Assembly (NCBI GenBank): GCA_025935655.1
Contig: JAICUV010000078.1
Coordinates: 1-12,781 of the forward strand
Direction: 5' to 3'
Length of the DNA stretch: 12,781 nt
From: Chloroflexota bacterium
GTDB taxonomy: Bacteria > Chloroflexota > Limnocylindria > Limnocylindrales > CSP1-4
The position numbers were made by a program, and so were the translations under genes. The notes beneath the pieces were generated by a model, which had not been told where the DNA came from, searched no databases, and worked only from the letters and a program-made list of their open reading frames with translations. Numbering within the stretch: position 1 is the first letter of the stretch; the number at the start of each line of letters is the position of its first letter. Shown here piece by piece: positions 5,801 through 12,356 of this stretch.

Positions 5801-8280
5801 CCATCATCTCCGCGACCGGGGACGGCGCCGAGAACGGGCCCGCGTTCAAGGAGACGTTCCGGCTGCCCGGCCCCGGGACCCGGATCGTGTACGACGAGGC
5901 CTCCGAGCTGGTGGAGGTCCTGGGGACCACGCAGGACGGCGCGTCGACGACGATCTACGTCGTGGAGCCGCACGGCCGGGCCGTGTTCGCCGACCATCGG
6001 CTGCCGTTCGTCCCAACGGCCTGGGTCCTCGACCACAACGGCGACTTCCCGTCCGAGAGTCACGGGGCCATCCTCGCCTTCGACGCCGACGGGACGACCG
6101 CGTCCGCCGACGTCGGCAGCTACCACTTCTCGTGGCGCATGCCGGGCGTCATCCTCGGCGCGCTCACCCTCGGGCTGCTCTATCTCCTGGGCCGGCTGCT
6201 GTTCGCGCGCCGCCCGGTCGCGATCCTCGTGGGCCTGTTCGTGCTCCTCGACGGGATGTTCTTCGTCCAGAGCCGGATCGCGATGAACGACGTCTACACG
6301 GGCTTCTTCATCGTCGCGGCGTACGCGCTGTTCGCCTGGCTGTGGCTCGAACGGAGGCGTGCGTCCGCGTTCTGGCTGGCCATGCCCGCGATCGGCGTGC
6401 TGCTGGGCCTCGCCCTGGGGTCCAAGTGGGTCGCCGCGTACGCCATCGGCGCGCTCGGGATCCTCGTGCTCGTGCGCTCCGCCCTCGGGCGGATCATCCT
6501 CATCGCGGGCCTCGTCGGGCTCACGGGCATCCTGGGCTGGATGGCGATGGCCGTCCCGACCGACAGCACCGTGTCCGGCAACCTGCTGTTCCCCCTGATC
6601 ATGATCGCGCTGACGCTGGGGGCGGTCGTGGTGACGGTCTACCACCCGATCGCCTGGTCGGACGACGAGGTGCGGCTCGCGGTCGGCGGGCCCGCGGTGG
6701 TCGGCGGGCTGGTGGTGCTCACCGCGATCGCGATGGGCAAGGCCCAGGCGCAGGTCGCCCTCGGGCCGTTCCTGCTCAACCCGCTGACGCTCGGGTTCGC
6801 GCTCGTCGTCACCGGCGGGCTCGCCTACGTCGCGTTCCAGGTCGGTGGTCGCTACGGCCTGGGGCCGATGGCCAGGACGCCCGAGCCGGGTACCCCCGAG
6901 GCGCTCGCCGGTCCGCCTGCACCCGCCCCTGCGGAGGGCTGGCTGCGGCTCGGATCCGGGCTCGGCCTGCCGATGGTCTGGATGGTCGCCTGCCTCGTGG
7001 GGATCCCCGTCGGGGTGTACGTGCTCCTGTACCTGCCGTGGGCGTTCGTGGACAACCACCAGCTCGTGCCGGGGTTCCCCGCCGGGCACACGGGCCAGAC
7101 GCTCGTCGACCTCACGGGTGCGATGTACCGCTACCACAACAACCTCACCGCGGCGCACGCCGCCAGCTCGCCGTGGTGGGCGTGGCCGCTGAACCTCAAG
7201 CCGGTCTGGTTCTACCAGGGGTCGTTCGCCTACAACACGGCGGCCTCGATCTACGACGCGGGCAACATGGTCGTCTGGTGGATGGGGATCCCCGCGATGG
7301 GCTTCGTGGCCTACCAGGCATTCCGGCGCCGGAGCCTCGCGCTCGCGCTGATCCTCATCGGCTTCCTCGCCCAGTGGATCAGCTGGGCGCGCATCGACCG
7401 GGCCGCCTTCCAGTACCACTACTACACGAGCCTGCCGTTCGTGGTCCTCGCGCTCGGCTACTTCATCGGCGAGCTGTGGCACGGCGCGTCACGCCGGACG
7501 TGGCTGTTCGCCCGGGTGGCCGCGGCCGTCGCCCTCATGGGCCCGGTGATCCTGTGGCTCCTCCGCGGCCCGCTGTGCGCGGTCGCCAACGTGGAGTCCG
7601 TGAACGCTGGCTCGCAGGCGTGCAGCGGCACGCAGGGGAGCCTGGGCGTGACGCTGGCCGCCGCCTGGATCGGGATCGCGGTCATCGGGGTCGTGGTGCT
7701 GCTCGTGGTGCTGGTGACCACGCTCGTCCAGAAGCGGCCGGACACGAGCATCACGCTGCGCGATGTCGCGCCGCTCCCGGTCATCGGGGTGCTCCTCGTC
7801 ACGATCGTGGCCGCGAGCCGGTTCCTGCCCACGGACGCGCCGATCCTGTCGATCCAGAAGATCGTCCCGGAGGCGTTCGCGGCACTGGTCGGGCTGCCGC
7901 TGCTGCTGGTCGCGAGCCAGATCGTCACGGCGCGCGACGCGCGGCGGTTCGTGCTCGTGTTCGTCGGTGTCGTGGCGGCGTGGTTCGTGTTCCTGTACCC
8001 GAACATCGCGGCGCTGCCGCTCCCGTCGAGCTTCACCAACGCCTACCAGCTGCTGCTGCCGACGTACCCGTACCCGTTCCAGTTCGGGGTGAACACAGTC
8101 GAGCGCGGCACGCAGGTCTCGTTCCAGGACGTCCGGTTCGCGATCCTGATGGTGTTCCTCGTCGTGGCCTGCGTCGTCGTCGCGTACTCGGCGCGGGTCT
8201 GGCGGCTCGCGGCCGCCGAGGCGGAGGCGCGCGCAGGGGAGGGGGCCGCGGGCCCGGCCGGCGAGCCGGGCGCGGCCTAG
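2863..8280 (+). CDS. Giant GT-C / PMT fusion protein with extracytoplasmic beta-propeller-like insert
   Basis: About 1,805 residues from the ATC start, against about 500 for ordinary bacterial PMTs. Module 1 (about 20-470) is a multi-helix GT-C enzyme. The first loop carries SDLDLF (D56, D58), then DYTPGYLY, NPITWFDSVIWGQVDS (D162) and IKPQ; this pattern recalls ALG6/ALG8- or PIG-M-like mannosyltransferases. Residues 470-606 are an Ala/Pro-rich linker. Module 2 is a PMT: HFDEVYHAR (D635, E636, the family acidic pair), THPHLAK (usually HPPL), a soluble insert (681-1090), WRMPG, QSRIAMND, GSKW (K1188), MYRYHNNLTAAH (H1425) and QYHYYTSLPF (1517), with the PMT C-terminal four-helix signature PWWAWPLNLKPVWFYQ. 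Extra helices and an Ala/Gly/Glu-rich tail follow. Family knowledge: PMTs transfer mannose from polyprenyl-phosphate-mannose to Ser/Thr of exported proteins. Both modules keep their acidic residues, so both may be active. The gene diverges from the left block and ends tail to tail with the PimA gene. The order of modules is clear; the acceptors are unknown. Confidence 0.85.
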   Translation: MTVSGTGSPGRDTSTQETSRRGQGWQIAAILLVGLIVRLIMAYGIEGLRGSGFGSDLDLFRFWASELAQHGPFGFYDRGFFADYTPGYLYALWVVGLVGSWVGGVGDLIKLPAIITDVVLAYVVYRMVLDLGVTAGRGRLAALVVILNPITWFDSVIWGQVDSFGTVFLLLAVRELWKDRPERAAILAVTAALIKPQLAILIPIVAFVTFRRALWPDGAFGDEAAPERTGFGWERRTQGWIRILTTGVAGFLTAVILAAPFGLSVVSFSSVAPYLDSTLLRLVFSTAATYSFVTVNAYNLWALFPLNGESTATNGQWIPDAPAADVTQWAQIGPFPAVVVGGLLLGLLLFVIVPALVARRPDRLTILVGVSVLALAFFAVPTRVHERYLFPLFGLAAILFAFSWRWRAAYLIATLATFLNMYVVLVDLYGYMNPSVSDWLGIGPAIRSFGGVAFVAILHTAVFVFGLLQLRGSARRTLALELEDGRLEGGEAPPVAAPVPTAVAIGTAIAAATPDGGDAPPATALAAAPTAPALAAAPTLATAAGAAPARSAGADPGRKVPAWYDRASWADVGPIGWLRARVNETPIRPDRSRLLHREGGGRLDRLDLWILVVLVIAGMSLRMFRVAEPARMHFDEVYHARTATEFLQYWRYGIDHTIYEWTHPHLAKYAMAGGIVLFAGHDVEATSELGSTVTDAAIEPRRESDTATRAGNRVWVATGDGVRAFDLLTRKPVLDLPIASARAVAWDPDTARLFIGTSTGELWVIDGPTVDDAVASGAGAAPDEIPVEATQVGAIDGSIERLAVFDGGGSVAARLGPATIAIIDPSTGEERSRLDVAAAGEMTAAGTADGIVARPADIPDADAVASELVAVLGGDKATYREQLQSGAERVFIDAKLTDDARTSLDDAITKGTLPGITIEPVGRLAVAGGDGVTFVGPAGTIQSTVPLDGGATSVALVSGIDDGTQIYATSASASGEPEIAIISATGDGAENGPAFKETFRLPGPGTRIVYDEASELVEVLGTTQDGASTTIYVVEPHGRAVFADHRLPFVPTAWVLDHNGDFPSESHGAILAFDADGTTASADVGSYHFSWRMPGVILGALTLGLLYLLGRLLFARRPVAILVGLFVLLDGMFFVQSRIAMNDVYTGFFIVAAYALFAWLWLERRRASAFWLAMPAIGVLLGLALGSKWVAAYAIGALGILVLVRSALGRIILIAGLVGLTGILGWMAMAVPTDSTVSGNLLFPLIMIALTLGAVVVTVYHPIAWSDDEVRLAVGGPAVVGGLVVLTAIAMGKAQAQVALGPFLLNPLTLGFALVVTGGLAYVAFQVGGRYGLGPMARTPEPGTPEALAGPPAPAPAEGWLRLGSGLGLPMVWMVACLVGIPVGVYVLLYLPWAFVDNHQLVPGFPAGHTGQTLVDLTGAMYRYHNNLTAAHAASSPWWAWPLNLKPVWFYQGSFAYNTAASIYDAGNMVVWWMGIPAMGFVAYQAFRRRSLALALILIGFLAQWISWARIDRAAFQYHYYTSLPFVVLALGYFIGELWHGASRRTWLFARVAAAVALMGPVILWLLRGPLCAVANVESVNAGSQACSGTQGSLGVTLAAAWIGIAVIGVVVLLVVLVTTLVQKRPDTSITLRDVAPLPVIGVLLVTIVAASRFLPTDAPILSIQKIVPEAFAALVGLPLLLVASQIVTARDARRFVLVFVGVVAAWFVFLYPNIAALPLPSSFTNAYQLLLPTYPYPFQFGVNTVERGTQVSFQDVRFAILMVFLVVACVVVAYSARVWRLAAAEAEARAGEGAAGPAGEPGAA
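4432..4479 (+). repeat. Short duplicated Ala/Pro motif in the inter-module linker
   Basis: ALAAAPT is encoded twice (4432-4452 and 4459-4479), separated by Ala-Pro, inside a longer Ala/Pro/Thr-rich, low-complexity stretch (about 4340-4520). It lies in the predicted cytosolic linker between the two glycosyltransferase modules. The composition resembles flexible Pro-Ala spacers and suggests the modules were joined by fusion and the spacer then expanded by slippage. Confidence 0.6.
4903..6132 (+). other. Beta-propeller-like domain inserted in the first external loop of the PMT module
   Basis: About 410 residues (681-1090 of the protein) without membrane segments. They replace the few residues that normally link the HPPL helix to the WRxP helix of a PMT. 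The stretch shows repeated beta-strand and turn patterns of WD40/PQQ type: RVWVATGDGVRAFD, ARLFIGTSTGELWVID, ATIAIIDPSTGEERSRLD, GRLAVAGGDGVTFVGP, IYATSASASGEPEIAII, TTIYVVEPHGRAVFADH and GAILAFDADGTTASADVG. That gives about six or seven blade-like units. A helical segment (about 5440-5600) interrupts the blades. The loop position puts the domain outside the membrane, next to the catalytic Asp-Glu pair. A role in recognising acceptor protein or glycan is inference. Confidence 0.65.
8244..8277. terminator. GC-only hairpin at the convergent gene ends, possible bidirectional terminator
   Basis: The arms at 8244-8258 and 8265-8277 pair over 13 bp, all G-C, with a two-base bulge (8251-8252) and a six-base loop. 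For the minus-strand operon the hairpin lies directly after the stop codon. For the plus-strand gene it covers the last codons. No T-run follows on either strand, so a classical Rho-independent terminator is not shown. Codon bias in the Ala/Gly/Pro tail could create such a stem by chance. Confidence 0.3.
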
Positions 8281-9551
8281 GCGAGGTCGGCGGTCGCCTC
8301 GGGCGCGGGGACGGACGCCGGCTCGGACGCCTGCTCGGAAGACGCCTCGGACGACGGCTGGGACGACGGCTCCACGGGCGCGGACGCCCGGGGCGACGGC
8401 GGCACCTCCGCGGAGAAGTGCGGCGGGAGCGAGCCGGCGGCGGCGAGCCGGCGGATGACGAAGCCGTAGTAGTCGTCCACCTTGGCCGTCACGCGCGGCC
8501 AGCTGAACTCCTCGGCCCGGACCTGGCCATTCGCGGACATCGTCCGGGCGAGCTCGCGGTCCGTCAGCAGGCGGCCGAGCGCGACCGCGAGCTCCTTGGG
8601 CTCGCGCGGCGGGACGAGCAGGGCCTCCCGTCCGCGCCGGACGACACCCTTGTAGCCGTGGATGTCCGAGGCCACGATCGGGGCGCCGGCGGCCATCGCC
8701 TCGAGGAGCACGATCCCGAACGACTCGCGGCCCGTGGCGGGGGAGCAGTAGACGTCCGCCGTGCGGAACAGCTGCGCCTTCTCGTCGTCCGAGACGCGGC
8801 CGAGGAACTCCACCCCGCCCAGCCGGCGCGTCGCGATGTAGCGGCGTGCCTCGCGCTCCTGGGGGCCGCCGCCCACGAGCAGCAGCCGGGCCTCGGTGCC
8901 CTCGCGCCGGAGGATGCGGTGCGCCTTGAGCAGGTCGAGGACGCCCTTGCGGGGCTCGAACCGGCCGACGAACAGGATGTTCTGGGTCCCGTCCTGCCAG
9001 CGCGACAGGGGCACGGCGCGCCGGAACCGGTCCACGTCCACGCCGTTGGGGATGACCTTGTAGTCGCCCGGGAAGTAGCGGTCGATGAAGTGGCGGGCCG
9101 CGGCCGACACCGCGATGCGGCCGTGGAGCCGCTCCGCGTAGCGCTTCATCGCCCGCGACCCGAACTCGTAGGCCGGCGACCAGCCGCCGTACGCGTGGAA
9201 GGTGCCGATGTTCACGCTCCGGCTCTCGCGCAGGATCACGAGCGAGAGGAAGGGCACGAACGGCTCGTGGAAATGGAGGACGTCGAAGCGCTCGCGCTCG
9301 AGGAGCTCGCGGACCTGGGACACGAACCGCGGCGAGATCGTGACCGTCCCCACCGACCCGTTGGCCGGCATCGAGAACCCCTTGCCCAGGCGGATGACGT
9401 CGCCCTCGGAGGTGCGCTGGAGGCCGTGCGAGGAGGTGAGGATCCGGACGTCGTGGCCACGCAGCCGCAGGTTCTCGTAGAGGTAGCGGACGTGCTGCGT
9501 GACGCCGCCGGGCAGCGGGTAGACGTACGGCGAGACGAGCCCGATCTTCAT
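8277..9551 (-). CDS. pimA: PimA-like GT4 phosphatidylinositol alpha-mannosyltransferase
   Basis: 424 residues of GT-B fold, family GT4. PimA starts mannolipid synthesis by moving mannose from GDP-mannose to phosphatidylinositol on the inner membrane face. The N-terminus MKIGLVSPYVYPLPGGVTQH aligns almost position for position with mycobacterial PimA. GG15-16 forms the donor-binding loop, NGSV is at 64-67, HFHEP at 93-97 and H119 (GTFH) matches the catalytic His118 region. The C-terminal half has GRFEPRKG (R197, K202) for the donor diphosphate and ESFGIVLLE (E276, E284), the EX7E motif. The final 50 residues are Ser/Pro/Glu/Ala-rich and probably disordered. The ATG at 9551 overlaps the PHP stop (ATGA) and has AAGG 7 nt upstream. 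It is the last gene of the inositol-lipid operon. A related GT4 acting on another inositol-like lipid cannot be excluded, but the operon supports PimA. Confidence 0.82.
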   Translation of the reverse strand: MKIGLVSPYVYPLPGGVTQHVRYLYENLRLRGHDVRILTSSHGLQRTSEGDVIRLGKGFSMPANGSVGTVTISPRFVSQVRELLERERFDVLHFHEPFVPFLSLVILRESRSVNIGTFHAYGGWSPAYEFGSRAMKRYAERLHGRIAVSAAARHFIDRYFPGDYKVIPNGVDVDRFRRAVPLSRWQDGTQNILFVGRFEPRKGVLDLLKAHRILRREGTEARLLLVGGGPQEREARRYIATRRLGGVEFLGRVSDDEKAQLFRTADVYCSPATGRESFGIVLLEAMAAGAPIVASDIHGYKGVVRRGREALLVPPREPKELAVALGRLLTDRELARTMSANGQVRAEEFSWPRVTAKVDDYYGFVIRRLAAAGSLPPHFSAEVPPSPRASAPVEPSSQPSSEASSEQASEPASVPAPEATADLA

Positions 9552-10369
9552 CGCGGGGCCTTGTCCGACGGGTCGAAGCGGGGCGGCCGCCGGGTGCTCC
9601 CGGGATACCCGTGGTCGCGTCCGGTCCCGTCGCGGCGGACGCGACCCGCGAGCTCTGCGCGCGCGTCCCGCCCGCGCTTGCGGAGCTGCTGCCCGAACAC
9701 GCCGAGCTGGTCGACCGACCCGTGGAAGATCCCGTGCGCTCCGGTCTCGCCGGCGAGGATCGCCGCCCGCAGGTCCTCGGCGCTGCGCCCCGGGTACGAG
9801 GTCCAGGCGCTGCCCACGGCCGAGGAGGCGTGCGCGTCGCTGCTGCCCAGCTGGGGCAGGCCGTGGCGCTCGGCGAAGGCGACGCTCCGCGCGTGGCCGT
9901 AGCGGCCGATGGCCGTGGGGTTGAAGGTCTCGATCGCGTCCGGGTGCACGAGGGGATTGTCGTCGGTCAGGAGCCTGCGCAGGACCCACGCCTGCGCGGA
10001 GAGGTGGATCGGCACCAGGGGATGCGCCGGGACGGCGATGCCGCCCTGGTCGTGGACCGCCTCGATGGACCAGCGCAGGCTCTTGAGCGGCGGCACGCGG
10101 CGCTCGAGGAACAGGCCCAGGAGGTGGCCCCCGCGCGTCGTGATCTCCTCGCCGACGACGACCTCGAACGGCAGGCCGCGGTCCGCCGCCATCGCCTGCG
10201 CCGCGAGGGCGGCGTCGATCCGCTCGTGGTCGGAGATCGCGATGACGTCGAGGAAGCCCGTCCGCTCGACGACCTCGAGGATCTCGAGGACCGACGCGGT
10301 CCCGTCCGACGCGAGCGTGTGGACGTGGAGGTCGGCGCGCCCGCGGCGCTCGATCGGGTCCGGGCTCAT
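9548..10369 (-). CDS. PHP-domain metal-dependent phosphoesterase
   Basis: 273 residues with the full set of PHP metal ligands: DLHVHT (H15, H17), D22 in ASDG, SDH (D47, H48), GEE (E74, E75), GGH (H82), PAHP (H116) and GSSDAH (D178, H180). PHP enzymes hold a tri-metal centre in a distorted TIM-like barrel and cleave phosphate esters; relatives include histidinol-phosphate phosphatase and YciV/RNase AM. No polymerase or second domain is present, and residues after about 225 form a basic, probably disordered tail. The gene lies between an acyltransferase and PimA, sharing ATGA with both neighbours, with GGGAG 7 nt before its ATG. Inference from context: it may remove phosphate from phosphatidylinositol-phosphate, the step between the PgsA-type synthase and PimA. 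It could equally be a nucleotide phosphoesterase that is merely housed here. Confidence 0.82.
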   Translation of the reverse strand: MSPDPIERRGRADLHVHTLASDGTASVLEILEVVERTGFLDVIAISDHERIDAALAAQAMAADRGLPFEVVVGEEITTRGGHLLGLFLERRVPPLKSLRWSIEAVHDQGGIAVPAHPLVPIHLSAQAWVLRRLLTDDNPLVHPDAIETFNPTAIGRYGHARSVAFAERHGLPQLGSSDAHASSAVGSAWTSYPGRSAEDLRAAILAGETGAHGIFHGSVDQLGVFGQQLRKRGRDARAELAGRVRRDGTGRDHGYPGSTRRPPRFDPSDKAPR

Positions 10370-11376
10370 GCCGCCGCTCCCGGCGCGTCGACCTCGTCGG
10401 TCGTCACCGCCAGGTCCGGCCAGATCTCGTGGAAGGCGCCCCACCACTGCTCGGGCGCCTCGGCGAGGATGGACTCGAACGACGCGGCGATGGCCGCGGT
10501 GTAGGCCGTGACGCGCTCCCGCCGCGACCCGTCGCCGGGTGCGGGGACGAGGGCCAGCCGGCCGGCGTACCGGCCACCGGGGAGTCGTCGCGCGGACGCG
10601 GCGTACACCGGGACGCCGGTCTCGAGGGCGAGCAGCGCCGGTCCCGCCGCGATCGGCGTCGGGTGGCCGAAGAACGGGACGAGGATCCCGTTGTGCGTCA
10701 GGTCGCGGTCCGCGACCAGGCCCACGGACTCGCCGCGCCGGATCGCCGCGAGCAGCGCCCGCCGCGCGTCCTTGATCGGCACGATGTTGACGCCGACCCG
10801 GCTGCGCGATGTCGTGAACCAGTGGGCGAGCCCGGGGTCCGCGACCGTCTCCATCGGCGCCGTCACCGCGTGGCCGACGAAGGTCGACAGGAGGATGACG
10901 GGCATCTCGATGGCCCCGTAGTGCATGCCCACGATGATCACGGGCCGGCCGCTCTGGAGCGCCGCACGAACCTCGTCGGGCGTCTCCACGTCCACCCGGG
11001 CGAGCGCCGAGTCGAGGTCGAAGGTCCCGGACCGCAGCACCTCGAGGTAGTAGCGGGCGGCGTGCCGGAACGAGGCGCGGACCAGCCGCTCCAGGGCGTC
11101 CGGGTCGGTGGCCGCGCGACGCGCCCGGGCCGGACCGCGGCCGCTCGCCGCGAGGCCTTCGCAGACGCGCCGGAGGTTGGCGCGGGCCTGGGCACGCTTC
11201 ACGGGCGCGGTCCGGTACCACAGCTCGCCCGCGGCATCGGCGGCGGCCACGAGCGGCGCCTCGGGGAGGTGCCCGGCGATCCAGGCCACGCCCATGATGG
11301 CCGAGCCGCGGAGTCCCGCTCGCGGCGCCCGCGCCGCGGCGCCGGCCACGTCCGGACCCTCGGCCGCCGCGCTCAT
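10366..11376 (-). CDS. LpxL/PatA-family lipid acyltransferase, second of a tandem pair
   Basis: 336 residues, typical length for the LpxL/HtrB/PatA family, which moves acyl chains from acyl-CoA or acyl-ACP to membrane glycolipids. The HX4E active-site motif is GMHYGAIE (H152, E157). The second block, VADRDLTHNGILVPFFG (D223), then TPIAAGPALLALETGVPV, matches the family closely, as does the terminal signature PEQWWGAFHEIWP. There is one hydrophobic N-terminal stretch (about 25-50), so it is probably a peripheral or monotopic inner-membrane protein. The ATG at 11376 overlaps the upstream stop (ATGA) with GAGG 4 nt before it. Next to PimA the best guess is acylation of mannosylated phosphatidylinositol, as PatA does in mycobacteria. 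Of the two paralogues this one is closer to textbook family motifs. Confidence 0.82.
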   Translation of the reverse strand: MSAAAEGPDVAGAAARAPRAGLRGSAIMGVAWIAGHLPEAPLVAAADAAGELWYRTAPVKRAQARANLRRVCEGLAASGRGPARARRAATDPDALERLVRASFRHAARYYLEVLRSGTFDLDSALARVDVETPDEVRAALQSGRPVIIVGMHYGAIEMPVILLSTFVGHAVTAPMETVADPGLAHWFTTSRSRVGVNIVPIKDARRALLAAIRRGESVGLVADRDLTHNGILVPFFGHPTPIAAGPALLALETGVPVYAASARRLPGGRYAGRLALVPAPGDGSRRERVTAYTAAIAASFESILAEAPEQWWGAFHEIWPDLAVTTDEVDAPGAAA

Positions 11377-12356
11377 CGATCCTCGGCCAGCATCGCCGCC
11401 GCGCGCGCCTCGAGCTCGGCGGCCTCCTCCGGCGTCTCCGGCCAGATCGGCTTGAAGCTGTACCACTGCTCGGGGGCCGCGCCGACCGCCTCCTCCAGGA
11501 AGTCGGCGATCCGCTGCGTGGCGCGCTGGATATCCGCGGGCGAGGACGTGGGCACGGTGAACGCGTCGTAGCCCTCCATGCGGAATCGGCCCGCAGGCGT
11601 CCGCCGGATCGCCAGCGGGGCGATGATCGCCCCGGTCTTCGCGGCGAGCGTCGCAGGGCCGGCCGGGAGCGTGGTCCAGGAGTCGAACAGGCGCACCGGG
11701 ATGCCGTCCGGGCGGTAGCCCCAGTCCACGAGCAGCGCGAGGATCTCCTTGCGTCGGAGCACCGTGAACAGCTCCCGCAGGTTGCGCCACGGGATCACGC
11801 GCACGCCCCACGACTCGCGCTGGCGGCGGAGCTCCTCGAACAACTCCGGGAACGACGAGTCGTCGGCGATCACGTTGGCGGGGTAGCCGGCGCCCGCGAT
11901 CGCGGCCGCGACCGCCTCGTTGTTGCCGACGTGGCCCGCCACGACGATCATCGCCTGCCCGGAATCGCGCCACGCCTGGGCGATCCGCTCCACGCCGTCG
12001 CCCTCGACCGACGACACGAGCTCCTCGCGCGGCCGCGAGGGCAGGCGCATGAGCTCGACCATGTAGCGCGCGTACTCCTTGTAGGCACGCAGCGCCATGC
12101 GCCGGACACGCGGATGCTCGGGCGGCAGCCCGAGCACGTGCCCGAAGTTGGTGTTGCTGAACCGGCGTTTGGCCGGCCAGGCGAGATAGCTGCCCTGCGA
12201 GGCCGTCGCGATGACCGCCCGCGAGAGCGCGGGCGGCGTGTGCGCGAGGACGGCCGCCGCCGTCCGATAGCCGACGAGGGCCGCCTTCTCGACGATGCGC
12301 GGCGGCGTCGACTCGAGGCGCCGGTGGGGCGCCTCGAGCTTGCGCCCCGACGTCAC
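11373..12356 (-). CDS. LpxL/PatA-family lipid acyltransferase, first of a tandem pair
   Basis: 327 residues of the same superfamily as its downstream neighbour. The catalytic HX4E is GHVGNNE (H142, E147). The second block, LLVDWGYRPDGIPVRLFDS, departs from the usual DRD (DWG instead, D211), and LPAGPATLAAKTGAIIAP follows. The C-terminal EQWYSFKPIWPE is the family signature. A soluble Lys/Arg-rich N-terminus precedes a weakly hydrophobic segment (about 25-60). The start is GTG at 12356, overlapping the inositol-phosphate synthase stop (GTGA), with GAAGG 10 nt upstream. No better start lies nearby. Mycobacterial pimA operons usually hold a single such gene, patA. Two divergent copies suggest two acylation sites or two acyl donors on the glycolipid. 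Which one is the PatA counterpart cannot be settled by reading. Confidence 0.8.
   Translation of the reverse strand: MTSGRKLEAPHRRLESTPPRIVEKAALVGYRTAAAVLAHTPPALSRAVIATASQGSYLAWPAKRRFSNTNFGHVLGLPPEHPRVRRMALRAYKEYARYMVELMRLPSRPREELVSSVEGDGVERIAQAWRDSGQAMIVVAGHVGNNEAVAAAIAGAGYPANVIADDSSFPELFEELRRQRESWGVRVIPWRNLRELFTVLRRKEILALLVDWGYRPDGIPVRLFDSWTTLPAGPATLAAKTGAIIAPLAIRRTPAGRFRMEGYDAFTVPTSSPADIQRATQRIADFLEEAVGAAPEQWYSFKPIWPETPEEAAELEARAAAMLAEDR

Noticed and set aside
3013..7482. Minus-strand open frame of about 1,490 codons opposite the giant glycosyltransferase
   Set aside because: Its translation is dominated by Arg, Glu, Asp, Gly and Pro with no domain motifs, as expected from the antisense of a GC3-biased gene. 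The plus-strand frame has clear GT-C and PMT motifs.
6132..9902. Plus-strand open frame of about 1,250 codons crossing the convergent junction
   Set aside because: It runs through two well-supported genes on different strands, with Arg/Gly/Pro-rich low-information protein. It is a high-GC artefact.
11377..11973. N-terminal extension of the second acyltransferase by about 199 codons
   Set aside because: The extension is a shifted reading of the first acyltransferase. The ATG at 11376 with GAGG and an ATGA overlap is the sensible start.
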